Assembly (NCBI RefSeq): GCF_014204835.1
Contig: NZ_JACHMD010000001.1
Location: 682,001 to 746,000 of the forward strand
DNA: 64,000 nt
Direction: 5' to 3'
Source: Microbacterium marinum
GTDB lineage: Bacteria > Actinomycetota > Actinomycetes > Actinomycetales > Microbacteriaceae
Shown: piece by piece, positions 17,769 through 28,939 of the stretch
Layout of the letters: the number at the start of each line of letters is the position of its first letter
Numbering within the stretch: the first letter of the stretch is position 1
Position numbers and translations under genes: made by a program
The notes under the pieces: model-generated
Databases searched by the model: none
Told to the model about the DNA's origin: nothing
Seen by the model: the letters and a program-made list of their open reading frames with translations, nothing else

Positions 17769-20350
17769 CCGACACCAAGACCGTGACCCTGCAGGTCAGC
17801 GGCATGATCCGCGCGACCTCCAAGAACGTCACCGAAGCCCACCTCGCCCGCCAGCCGGGCGTCCTGTCCGTCGACGCGAACCCGGTCTCCCAGACCGCGA
17901 CCGTCACCTACGACGCGCAGACCACCTCGGTCGCGCACCTGCAGCAGTGGGTGATCGAATGCGGCTACCACTGCGCCGGGCAGTCCGTCCCGGACCACGT
18001 CTGCGACCCCGCCCACGAACCCCACGAGCACGCCGACCACCACGACCACGCCGAGCACGATGCCCACGCCGAGCATGACGGCTATCAGGAGCACGCCGAG
18101 CACGAGGGACGCGCGGTCTCCACCGGTCATGACACCCCGGCGGGGCACGAGCACCCGCACCCGGCAGCGGACCACGCTGACCACTCCGCAGTGGACGCCG
18201 GTGAGCATGCCGGTCACGCTCCGGCCACCGAGGGTGGGCACGATCACGGGGCTCAGCCGGCCGGCCGCAGCGCGCAGGATGTGATGGGCCACGGCGGGCA
18301 TCACGGCGGCATGTCGATGGACGCGATGATCCGGGACATGCGCAACCGGTTCCTGGTCGCGTTGATCCTGTCGATCCCGATCACCTTGTGGTCCCCGATC
18401 GGCCGGGAGGTGCTCGGCTTCGAGGTGCCGGCCCCGTTCGGGCTGCGCGACGACGTGTTCATGCTGATCGTGTCGCTGCCGGTGATCTTCTACTCGGCCT
18501 GGATCTTCTTCGACGGCGCCTACCGAGCCCTGCGGGCCCGCACCCTCGACATGATGGTGCTGGTCGCGGTCGGCGTCGGCGCCGGCTGGATCTACAGCCT
18601 GATCATCACCCTCACCGGCGGCGGCGAGGTCTTCTACGAGGCGGCGACCGTGCTGGCCACCTTCGTGCTCCTCGGCCACTGGGTCGAGATGCGCGCCAGG
18701 GGCGGCGCGAACGACGCCATCCGACGGCTGCTGGAGCTCGCTCCCGCCCGCGCGGTCGTCCTCCGCGACGGCGAGGAGGTCGAAATCCCCACCTCCGAGG
18801 TCGTCCCCGGGGACCTCATGCTCATCCGCCCCGGCGCGAAGGTCCCCACCGACGGCGTCGTCGAGGACGGCGAGTCCGAGATCGACGAGTCGATGGTCAC
18901 TGGCGAGTCCATGCCGGTCGAGAAGGCGCCCGGCTCGGAGGTGATCGGCGCGACCGTGAATACCGTCGGCACCCTCCGGGTGCGCGCCACGAAGGTTGGC
19001 GCCGACACGGCGCTGGCGCAGATCGTGAAGCTGGTGCAGGAGGCGCAGAACTCCAAGGCCCCTGGGCAGCGTCTCGCCGACCGGGCCGCGTTCTGGCTCG
19101 TCCTGCTCGCCCTCGTCGGAGGCACTCTGACCTTCCTGGTGTGGTTCCTCGCCGGGGCGGATGTGCCGATGGCGATCCTGTTCGCGATCACCGTCGTCGT
19201 CATCACCTGCCCCGACGCCCTCGGGCTCGCCACCCCGACCGCGATCATGGTCGGCACCGGCCTGGGCGCCAAGCGTGGTGTCCTGTTCAAGAACGCCACC
19301 GGCATCGAGACCGCCGCGCACATCGACACCGTCGTGCTGGACAAGACCGGCACTCTCACCAAGGGCGAGCCCGAGGTCACCGACTACATCCCCATCGGCA
19401 TGGACGACCTCGAGCTACTCGCCCTCGCCGCGGCGCTCGAGCGGGAGTCGGAGCACCCGCTGGCCAAGGCGATCGTCACCTACGCCGAGAGCCGGAACAT
19501 CCCGCGTCGCACCGCGTCCGCGTTCCGCAACGTCACCGGGCAGGGCGCGATCGCCACCGTCGACGGAAGGCAGGTGGTGCTCGGCAACGCCCGGCTGATG
19601 GCCGCGCAGGGCATCGACACCGGCCCGGTCGTCTCGCAGCAGCAGGCCCTCGCAGACGGCGGCCGCACCGCGATCATGTTCGCCGTCGACGGGCAGATCG
19701 CCGGCGTGATCGCCCTCGCCGACGCCCCCCGCGACACCGCGAAAGCCGCGATCGACGCACTCCACGAGCAGGGCATCGAGGTGGCGATGCTCACCGGCGA
19801 CAACAAGCCCACCGCCGAGCGCATCGCCTCGCTGCTGGGCATCGACACCGTGATCGCCGACGTGCTCCCCGAGGACAAGTCCGCCAAGATCGCCGAGCTC
19901 CAGGCATCCGGCAAGAAGGTCGCGATGGTCGGCGACGGCGTCAACGACGCCCCCGCCCTCGCCCAGGCGGACCTCGGCATCGCGATCGGCGCCGGCACCG
20001 ACGTCGCCATCGAGACCGCAGACGTCGTCCTGATGCGGTCCGACCCGCTCGATGTCGCGATCGCGCTGAAGATCGGGAAGGGCACGCTGCGGAAGATGCG
20101 GCAGAACCTCGGCTGGGCCATCGGCTACAACGCCGCCGCCCTCCCCATCGCCGCCGGCGTGTTCTACCCCGCGTTCGGGATCATGCTCACCCCCGAGATC
20201 GCCGCCATCAGCATGTCCGGCTCCAGCGTGATCGTCGCCGTCAACGCGCTCCTGCTCAAGCGGCTCCGGCTGCCCGCCCAGCAGGCCCCCTCGGCCCCGG
20301 CAGAGGCGAGCAGCCTCGCCCCGGCGTCGACGCCCGGCGGCGCCTCATGA
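17765..20350 (+). CDS. P1B-type metal ATPase with CPD motif and His-rich head
   Basis: An 861-residue heavy-metal P-type ATPase. The N-terminal HMA-like fold has lost its cysteines (GMIRATSKN where GMTCxxC is expected). Residues about 75-185 are extremely His-rich (for example [16 protein letters not shown]). The membrane metal site reads [13 protein letters not shown], so CPD (482-484) replaces CPC or CPH. DKTGT is at Asp526, and GDGVND and [12 protein letters not shown] are intact, so it should pump ions. Cargo is uncertain; Cu is plausible from context. Translationally coupled to xfp. Confidence 0.93.
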   Translation: MTDTKTVTLQVSGMIRATSKNVTEAHLARQPGVLSVDANPVSQTATVTYDAQTTSVAHLQQWVIECGYHCAGQSVPDHVCDPAHEPHEHADHHDHAEHDAHAEHDGYQEHAEHEGRAVSTGHDTPAGHEHPHPAADHADHSAVDAGEHAGHAPATEGGHDHGAQPAGRSAQDVMGHGGHHGGMSMDAMIRDMRNRFLVALILSIPITLWSPIGREVLGFEVPAPFGLRDDVFMLIVSLPVIFYSAWIFFDGAYRALRARTLDMMVLVAVGVGAGWIYSLIITLTGGGEVFYEAATVLATFVLLGHWVEMRARGGANDAIRRLLELAPARAVVLRDGEEVEIPTSEVVPGDLMLIRPGAKVPTDGVVEDGESEIDESMVTGESMPVEKAPGSEVIGATVNTVGTLRVRATKVGADTALAQIVKLVQEAQNSKAPGQRLADRAAFWLVLLALVGGTLTFLVWFLAGADVPMAILFAITVVVITCPDALGLATPTAIMVGTGLGAKRGVLFKNATGIETAAHIDTVVLDKTGTLTKGEPEVTDYIPIGMDDLELLALAAALERESEHPLAKAIVTYAESRNIPRRTASAFRNVTGQGAIATVDGRQVVLGNARLMAAQGIDTGPVVSQQQALADGGRTAIMFAVDGQIAGVIALADAPRDTAKAAIDALHEQGIEVAMLTGDNKPTAERIASLLGIDTVIADVLPEDKSAKIAELQASGKKVAMVGDGVNDAPALAQADLGIAIGAGTDVAIETADVVLMRSDPLDVAIALKIGKGTLRKMRQNLGWAIGYNAAALPIAAGVFYPAFGIMLTPEIAAISMSGSSVIVAVNALLLKRLRLPAQQAPSAPAEASSLAPASTPGGAS

Positions 20351-20369
20351 CCGGACGCGAGGCGCCGCG

Positions 20370-23300
20370 ATGACTCCGCGGTCGGCAGAGCACGGGACTC
20401 ACCACCTCGATGCCGTCTACGACGCGGTGCTGTTCGACATGGACGGCGTGGTCACGAACACCGCCGCGATCCATGCCGCCGCGTGGAAGCAGCTGTTCGA
20501 CGAGGTGCTGCGAGACCCGCGTGTGCAGGTGGACGACCCCGAGACGACCTTCGACCCGGCCGCCGACTACCGCCGCTATGTGGACGGGCGAACCCGCGAG
20601 GACGGGGTATCGGCGTACCTGACGACCCGTGGGATCGCCCTGGACGCCGGAGATCCCGACGACCCACCAACGGCGTGGACGATCGCGGGGCTCGCGGCGC
20701 GCAAGAACGAGCTGTTCCTGGCGGAGCTGGGCACCCGTGGGCTGCGCGTCTATCCGGGCACCGCGGCGCTGCTGCATCGCCTGCGGGACGCGGCCGTGCC
20801 GGTCGGGCTGGTCACCGCGAGCCGGAACGCGCAGCAGATGCTCGCCGCCGCAGGACTGGCCGGCTGCTTCGACACCGTGGTGGACGGCCGGATCGCGCTC
20901 TCGCATCACCTGAAAGGCAAGCCGGATCCCGCCATGTTCGTCGAGGCGGCCCGGCGACTGGGTGTCGCCGCGGCCCGCACCGCGGTCGTCGAGGACTCGG
21001 TCGCCGGCGTAGCGGCCGCGAGGCGCGGAGGCTTCGGCTTCGTCGTCGGCATCGACCGCGCCGGAGCGCGGGAGCAGCTCGAGGCCGCGGGCGCCGACCT
21101 CGTCCTGGCCGATGTCGCCGAGCTCGACCTGGGCGTCTCCACCACGGATCCGTGGCAGCTGGTCTACGACGGCTTCGACTCCGCGCACGAAGGGCACCGG
21201 GAGGCGCTCACCGCGCTGGGGAACGGCTACCTGGCCACCCGTGGCGCCCGGCCCGAGCACCACGACGACGGCATCCACTATCCCGGCACCTACCTCGCCG
21301 GCGTGTACAACCGACTGGCGAGCACCATCCACGGGCGCGAGCTCGAGGAGGAGCATCTCGTCAACACGCCCAACTGGCTTCCGGTGGACCTCCGCATCGG
21401 AGACGGGCCGTGGCTGTCCACCGGCCAGGTCGTGACGCACAGCGAACGACGCGAGCTCGACCTGCGCCGCGGCCTGGTCGTCCGCCGCGCGGTCCTCACC
21501 GCTCCGAACGGGGATCGACTCGACTTCGTGCAGACGACGTTCACCTCCCTGGACGAACCTCACCTTGCCGTGCTGGAAACCACGCTCACCGCCCCCGACT
21601 GGAGCGGCACGGTCACCCTTCGCGCCGGGATCGACGCCGGCGTGCGCAACAGCAACGTGGCCGCGTACCTCGGATCGGACGCCACCCACCTCACGCAGCC
21701 GACGTTCCGCCACGTCGGCGACACCACCCTCTGCGAGGTGCGGACCCGACAGAGCCGGGTCCACATCGCCACCGCCGTCCGCACGACCCTCACCGGAACC
21801 GACAGCGCGACCGATCACCGCATCGACACGCCATCGCAGCCCACCCGGGAGCTGCGCATCCCTCTGGAGCAGGGTCGACCGGTCACCCTCACCAAGACGG
21901 CCGCGATCTACACCTCCCACGATCGGGCCATCAGCGAGCCGGGTGGTGCCGCCCTGACCCTGCTCACCGAACGCGGTGGCGACGTCGAGGCGCTGCGGGA
22001 ACGCCACGCGGGTGCGTGGCGGCGACTCTGGGAACGCTTCGCGGTCACCCTGGACGCCGACACGCACAGCCGACTCATCCTGAACCTGCACGTCTTCCAC
22101 CTGCTCCAGACCCTCTCGCCGCACACCGTCGAGCTCGACGCCGGGGTGCCCGCCCGCGGCCTGCACGACGAGGGGTATCGGGGGCACGTCTTCTGGACGA
22201 GGTGTTCGTCCTGCCCGTGATCGCTCTGCGCACGCCCGAGATCAGCCGGGCGCTGATCGACTACCGCTGGCGGCGACTGGACGCCGCCCGCGCCGCGGCG
22301 ACCGCCGCCGGACTCCGCGGAGCCCTCTTCCCCTGGCAGAGCGGCAGCGACGGTCGCGAGGAGACGCCCGAGGCGCTCTACAACCCGCGCTCCGGTCGGT
22401 GGATGCCGGACAACTCCCACCGTCAACGCCACGTCGGCCTCGCCATCGCCTACAACGCCTGGCAGCACTACCAGGCCACCGGCGACCTCGAGTGGCTCGC
22501 CGAACGCGGCGGCGAGCTCATCATCGAGGTCACCCGCCTGTTCGCCTCGCTCGCCGAGCACGACACTGCCACCGACCGCTTCCACATCGCCGGGGTGATG
22601 GGACCCGACGAGTTCCACGACGGCGCCCCGGACGCTCCCGGCAGCGGCCTGCGCGACAACACGTACACCAACGTCCTCGCCTCGTGGGTCGCCACGCGAG
22701 CGGCCCGGACACTCGCCCTGCTCCACGGGCACCGCGGCGAGGGCCTCCGCGACCGGCTCCGCGTCACCGACGAGGAGATCGCGGGATGGGCCCGGCTCAG
22801 CACACGACTGGCGGTGGGGTTCCACCGCGACGGCATCCTCACCCAGTTCGACGGCTACGAGAGCCTGCAGGAGCTGGACTGGGACCACTACCGCGAGGAG
22901 TACGGGAACATCGGCCGGCTCGATCTCATCCTCGAGTCCGAGAACGACAGCACCAACCGGTACAAGCTCGCCAAGCAGCCCGACGTCGTCATGCTGGTCT
23001 ACCTGCTCGGTCACGACGGGCTCCGGGCGCAACTCGCCACGCTCGGCTACCCGTTCTCCGAGCAGGACCTGACCCGCACGGTCGAGTACTACCTCGCCCG
23101 CACCGCCAACGGGTCGACGCTCAGCCGAGTCGTGAACGCCTCCGTCCTGGCCGGCATCGACCCGTCCCGCTCCTGGATCGCGTTCCGCGAGGCGCTGACC
23201 GCCGATCTCGACGACTCCCAGGGCGGCACCACCCGCGAAGGGATCCACCTCGGCGCGATGGCCGGCACCATCGACCTGCCCGTCCGCTCCTTCGCCGGCA

Positions 23301-23574
23301 TGGCCCTCGGTGACGACGAGCTCGTCTTCGCCCCCCAACTGCCGCCGAACCTCACCCGGGTCGGGTTCCAGATCCGATACCGCGGCCACCTCGTCGACGT
23401 GATGCTCCGTGACCGCAGCCTGGAGCTTCGCGTGCACGCCGGCTCAGCACCCGCGATCCACGTGCGCGTCGGCGCGGTCGCCGTGCCGCTCTCGGCCGGA
23501 CAGACCAAGACGTTCGCGATCGGCCCGGGCACCTCGGCCCGCGACGCGACCAACCGCGAAGGAGGCCTCGACTG

Positions 23575-23575
<1 letters not shown>
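20370..23575 (+). pseudogene. Beta-phosphoglucomutase / GH65 phosphorylase fusion, frameshifted
   Basis: Residues about 15-240 are a HAD-type beta-phosphoglucomutase (FDMDGVVTNTAAIH). The rest is a GH65 alpha-glucoside phosphorylase of the trehalose/kojibiose/maltose type. Together they would split a disaccharide with phosphate and convert beta-glucose-1-P to glucose-6-P. The frame breaks at about 22195: GHVFW runs into TRCSS and stops at 22220, while the other frame resumes as DEVFVLPVIALRTPEI. One missing G restores a 1068-residue protein containing the catalytic-acid motif GVMGPDEFHDG (about 22610). It is either a true pseudogene or an assembly error. Confidence 0.88.
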
Positions 23576-25221
<1,646 letters not shown>

Positions 25222-25259
25222 CCGCCGCGGCTCCCATCCCTCATCAGAAAGGCACGCAC

Positions 25260-25715
25260 ATGAACACCATTCGAGTCGGCGTCAACGGCTACGGCGTCAT
25301 CGGCAAGCGCGTCGCCGACGCGGTCCTGCTGCAGTCGGACATGGACCTGGTCGGCGTCGCGGACACCGCCACCGACTGGCGGATCAAGTCCGCAGCGAAC
25401 CGCCTGCCCGTGTTCGCCTCCACCATCGAGGCGCAGCAGGCCATGCGGGGCGCCGACGTGCCCGCACAGGGAGTGCTCGACGACCTTCTCGCGCAGTGCG
25501 ACGTCGTCGTCGACACCACCCCCAAGCATGTGGCAGCGGGAAACCTGGAGCGCTACCGCGCCCTCGGCGTCAAGGCAGTGCTCCAAGGCGGCGAGTCCCA
25601 CTCCACCACCGGCCACTCCTTCGTCGCCCAAGCCAACTACGCCAGCGCCATCGGCAGGGACAGCACCCGGGTGGTCTCCTGCAACACCACCAGCATCGTG
25701 CGGATCCTCGGCGCG
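25260..25715 (+). pseudogene. Type II (archaeal-type) GAPDH, 3'-truncated
   Basis: Starts at the ATG at 25260 with AAAGG upstream. Residues 1-152 match type II glyceraldehyde-3-phosphate dehydrogenase: VNGYGVIGKRVADAV (nucleotide loop), DVVVDTTPKHVAAGNL, LQGGESHS and the catalytic-Cys motif RVVSCNTTSIVRIL. Similarity stops at about 25715; the frame continues without meaning to 25841, antisense to the next gene. A full enzyme is about 340 residues, so the C-terminal half is gone. This type is usual in Archaea and rare in bacteria. The breakpoint coincides with the start of the inverted copper triplet. Confidence 0.88.
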
Positions 25716-25755
25716 ACGTCATCGATGCGGGCGGGTGGGGTCTGGTCGGGGCTGT

Positions 25756-26658
25756 TCATTGCTCGGAGCCTGTCGACGCCGGTGGGGCGGGAGGAGATAT
25801 CCCCGTCTGGTCGACGGTCAGCACGTCTCCCGCGTTGGTGATCGCGACTGCCTGCACGCTCAGGCTGGTAGTGCCGGCTTCGACCCATTCCGACTCGCCG
25901 GCGCCAGTGACCCAGACGGTGCCGGCTGTGTCGACACCAACGATGCGCTGGTGGTCGGGTGAGGTGTTCAGCAGCGCGATGGTGGGAGCGTCCGTCCAAC
26001 CGGTGAAGGTGGCTCCCGCGTCGGTGCTCACTTGCAGCCCGTCTGGGGTGGACGCGATGAGCCGTTCGGTGGCGTCCACGACGAGGTTGCGTGCGGGGAC
26101 CTCCGCTCCGGTGGGTTGCCAGGTGACTCCCCCGTCGGTGCTGGTGAGCAGTTCAGGGTTGTCGGTGGCGATCCCATAGACCACGTTCCAGGTGGTGCCG
26201 GCGAGTACGTGGAAGTCCTTCTCGCCTGAGAAGACCACGGGAGACCAGGTCATGGCCCGATCCATGCTTCGGATGATGCCCAGGTGAGGGGTGCCAAGTT
26301 CTGCGGGGGTGTCGGGGCCAGGGTGCCCGGAGGCAAGAAGAGCGTCCCCGGCGGCGGTAAGCCCCATCGCATCAAAACCCGGACCGATCCGGGCACCGGT
26401 GTCACCGTCTGCGGTCGCGGGGTAGATGCCCGCGTGTGTGCCGATGAGGAAACCCTCACCGGCGGGGTCGGCGACGATCCCATGCACATGTGTGAGAGGT
26501 GTTTCCGGCTCAGAGGACTGTCCTGGGTTCGCTGCGCAGCCGGTAACGACCAGGACTGTGGCGGCGAAGACGCCGAGCGCGGGAAGTGCGCGGCGGGTGG
26601 CGAATGAGCGGGGGGTGCGTGGGCGCATGGGTGCGCCGAGGAAGAAGTGGTGTTGCAT
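25756..26658 (-). CDS. Beta-propeller (BNR-like) lipoprotein (right copy)
   Basis: A 300-residue paralogue of the protein at 14390-15250. I chose the ATG at 26658 because AGG lies about eight bases upstream; the ATG at 26628 is the alternative. Lipobox VVTGC. Shared elements include LTHVHGIVAD, GTHAGIYP, DAMGLTAAGDALLASGHPGP, HLGIIRSMD and Asp-box-like STDGGVTW and STDAGATF. It is the last gene of the inverted triplet and ends 40 bases from the truncated GAPDH. Confidence 0.83.
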   Translation of the reverse strand: MQHHFFLGAPMRPRTPRSFATRRALPALGVFAATVLVVTGCAANPGQSSEPETPLTHVHGIVADPAGEGFLIGTHAGIYPATADGDTGARIGPGFDAMGLTAAGDALLASGHPGPDTPAELGTPHLGIIRSMDRAMTWSPVVFSGEKDFHVLAGTTWNVVYGIATDNPELLTSTDGGVTWQPTGAEVPARNLVVDATERLIASTPDGLQVSTDAGATFTGWTDAPTIALLNTSPDHQRIVGVDTAGTVWVTGAGESEWVEAGTTSLSVQAVAITNAGDVLTVDQTGISPPAPPASTGSEQ

Positions 26659-26718
26659 GTCGGACCTGCAGGCCACTGACGGCGGTGTGGGGCGCGACCG
26701 CGCCCCACACCGCGGGGG

Positions 26719-27324
26719 TCAGAGTGCCGCGAGGATGTTCTCCATCTCTGCGATCTCCGCCGTCTGGGTGTCGACGATGTTCTGCGCCATCTCGATCGCG
26801 TCGGGGTTTTGACCGTTGTCGATCTCGTCCTGCGCCATGTCGATCGCGCCCTCATGGTGGACAGTCATCTGTTCCAGGAACAGCCGGGACGCGTCGTCTC
26901 CGTTGGCGCCCTCGAGCGCTTGCATGTCGTCCTCGGTCATCATCCCGCCTCCGTGGTCCATGTCGCCCATGCCGTCCATGGACGAGTCCGCGCCCCACTG
27001 ATCCAGCCACTGTTCAAGCTGATCGATTTCGGGTTGCTGGGCGGCTTTGATCTCTTCGGCCAACGCGGTGACACGCTCATCGACACCGTCCTTGCCGAGG
27101 AGCATGTCCGACATCTCCACAGCCTGCGTGTGGTGCGGGATCATCATCTGCGCGAACATCACGTCCGCGTCGTTGAAGTTCGCAGCCTCGGCGGGAGCTG
27201 ACGAGGAGCTTCCGCCGTGATCCATCCCGGGCATGGACGTCGAGTTGCCACCGCCCGCGCAGCCGGCGAGGGTGAGAGCCGTGGCGAGGGTGAGCGCGAC
27301 CGTGGCCGCTGTACGAATTTTCAT
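26719..27324 (-). CDS. DUF305 lipoprotein (right copy)
   Basis: A 201-residue exported lipoprotein with GGAG upstream and lipobox LTLAGC. Motifs MMIPHHTQAVEMSD and MTVHHEGAIDMAQ with Met/Asp/His-rich loops (MPGMDHGG, MGDMDHGGGMM) match the left copy at 13656-14273; the lengths are nearly equal but the sequences are clearly diverged. That argues for two independently acquired copper loci rather than a fresh duplication. Confidence 0.9.
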   Translation of the reverse strand: MKIRTAATVALTLATALTLAGCAGGGNSTSMPGMDHGGSSSSAPAEAANFNDADVMFAQMMIPHHTQAVEMSDMLLGKDGVDERVTALAEEIKAAQQPEIDQLEQWLDQWGADSSMDGMGDMDHGGGMMTEDDMQALEGANGDDASRLFLEQMTVHHEGAIDMAQDEIDNGQNPDAIEMAQNIVDTQTAEIAEMENILAAL

Positions 27325-27414
27325 CTGGAGTCTCCAAGCATCGATACGTGAAGCCAGCGGCGAGCTGGCGAAAAGGCGGAGGTGAGCAGGTACCGGGTAC
27401 CCACTCCCCGCCGT

Positions 27415-27858
27415 TCACGTACGGCTGACGCAGAGGACAGATAGCGACGGGGCCGCGAGAGTAGGGCGACGACCCGGCGCCAAGAGGGCTACGGTCGGTG
27501 CCCGGTCACGGACGACGCGCAGCAGCGCGGCGCTGCGAGGGGCCAGCAGCATCACCAGAGCGAGAATCGCCAGTACGCAGGCCATGACCAGCATGTCCGC
27601 ATACCCTCCGCCACAGTCCACACACTCCGTCGACGCTGTGTCGCCCTCGCTCGTGCTGGCCGTTGCCGCGTGAGTCTCGCCCATCGAGGCAGCATGAGAC
27701 ATGGGCGCGGCGTCGTGGCCCTGTCCGGAGCCGAGCGAGTGCATCGCCAACAGGCCGACGATCAGGGCGGTTGTGACGGTGAGGAGGGTGAGCAGTGTGC
27801 GGGTGCGGGCGCGCGCATGCGAATGGTCCACGTTGTTAGCGATGTTCATCAGCGACAC
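27415..27858 (-). CDS. DUF6153-like envelope protein (right copy)
   Basis: A 147-residue protein. The GTG at 27858 sits six bases after GGAGG and is preferred to the ATG at 27849. It has an N-terminal helix with IVGLLAMHSL, a Ser/Thr/Ala loop with ECVDCGGG, a second helix (MLVMACVLAILALVMLLAP) and the ending VLCVSRT, all paralleling the left copy. It is probably an inner-membrane protein of unknown role in copper tolerance. The stub of a P1B ATPase lies 43 bases upstream, so the original operon was ATPase, DUF6153, DUF305, propeller. Confidence 0.77.
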   Translation of the reverse strand: MSLMNIANNVDHSHARARTRTLLTLLTVTTALIVGLLAMHSLGSGQGHDAAPMSHAASMGETHAATASTSEGDTASTECVDCGGGYADMLVMACVLAILALVMLLAPRSAALLRVVRDRAPTVALLAPGRRPTLAAPSLSVLCVSRT

Positions 27859-27901
27859 GTTCCACCTCCCGCGGTCATATAGTACGACGTGATTGTACGG
27901 A

Positions 27902-28368
27902 TCAGCCGCGTCCGGCGACCGCGTCGGGCGACAGATCCAGCCGGCGCAGCAGTTGCGCGTTGAGAGCCACCACGATCGTTGACAAGGACATCAGGATCGC
28001 CCCGACCGACATTGGTAGCACGAACCCGACCGGGGCGAGGATGCCGGCCGCGAGGGGGACGGAGAGGAGGTTGTAGCCGGCCGCCCACCACAAGTTCTGC
28101 TTCATCTTCCGGTAGCTCGCGCGAGACAGTTCGATCACTGACAGCACGGAGCGGGGGTCGTCGCTGGCGAGGATCACTCCGGCGGAGGCAATCGCGACAT
28201 CCGTGCCGGCACCGATCGCGATACCAACGTCCGCTTGCGCGAGAGCGGGCGCGTCGTTGACTCCGTCACCGACCATCGCGACCTTGCGGCCCTCGCCCTG
28301 CAGCCCCTTCACCTTCGAGGCTTTGTCTTCGGGTCGGACGCCCGCGAAGTACCGGTCGATGCCTAGGG
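27902..28368 (-). pseudogene. C-terminal stub of a CopB-like P1B ATPase
   Basis: About 155 residues remain, beginning at [20 protein letters not shown] and containing [20 protein letters not shown] and the final helix pair with [20 protein letters not shown]. The MSLST ending resembles P1B-3 (CopB-like, CPH) pumps rather than either intact ATPase of the island. The metal site, actuator and phosphorylation domains are absent. The break falls at a CTAG (28363-28366) where an IS5-family remnant begins, so the IS insertion destroyed the gene. Confidence 0.88.
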
Positions 28369-28890
28369 CATGTCTGACAATTGCCGGGTCCAGGCGATGA
28401 CGGCGTTGAGGATGACAGCGGCCCGGTAGGTGATCGCGAGTTTGTCGTAGCGGGTGGCGAGTCCTCGCCATTGCTTGATGTGGCAGTAGCGGCGCTCGAT
28501 GACGTTGCGGCCCTTGTAGTCGGCGGCGTCGAGGCCGACGGGGCGTCCGCCGCGTGAGCCGCGGCGCTTGCGGTGGCCTTGCTGGTCGGACGGCTCGGGG
28601 ATCACGGCCTTGATCCCGCGGGCGCGTAGATGCCCGCGGATCGCGCGGGATGAGTACGCCTTGTCACCCCGGACCGCGTCCGGACGAGTGCGGGGCCGGC
28701 CGACGGGACGGGCGACACGCAGGTGTCCCATCAGCGGCAGGAACATCGGCGAGTCCCCGGCCTGGCCTGCTGTCAGCAGCGCGACCAGCGGGAGCCCGTT
28801 GCCGTCGACGAGCTGGTGGATCTTCGTCGACAGGCCGCCTCGGGAGCGGCCGACCGCGTGATCAGGCGGCTCGACGCACCCGCGGGGTCG
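28363..28890 (-). mobile_element. Truncated IS5-family (IS427-like) insertion sequence
   Basis: The last 165 or so residues of a DDE transposase are visible: [33 protein letters not shown] (second catalytic Asp) and [14 protein letters not shown] (catalytic Glu). The N-terminal part with the first Asp and one IS end are missing. The surviving end lies at about 28366 (GGGCATGTCTGACAATTG) next to CTAG, a target commonly used by this family. The frame stays open to 29808, but only as antisense of the next gene. It is inactive and marks the right edge of the island. Confidence 0.85.
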
Positions 28891-28939
28891 ACGCCGGAGG
28901 TCGAGGTGACGGAAAGGTCGGGTGGGGGAGGATGGGTGC

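Noticed and set aside
17459..19321. Reverse-strand 620-residue frame opposite xfp and the CPD ATPase
   Set aside because: Low-complexity shadow, no motif, fully covered by two convincing + strand genes.
20256..22187. Reverse-strand 643-residue frame opposite the GH65 fusion
   Set aside because: Shadow of a real gene; it does not explain the frameshift.
25716..25841. C-terminal 42 residues of the GAPDH open frame
   Set aside because: No GAPDH similarity and antisense to the propeller gene; treated as read-through after truncation.
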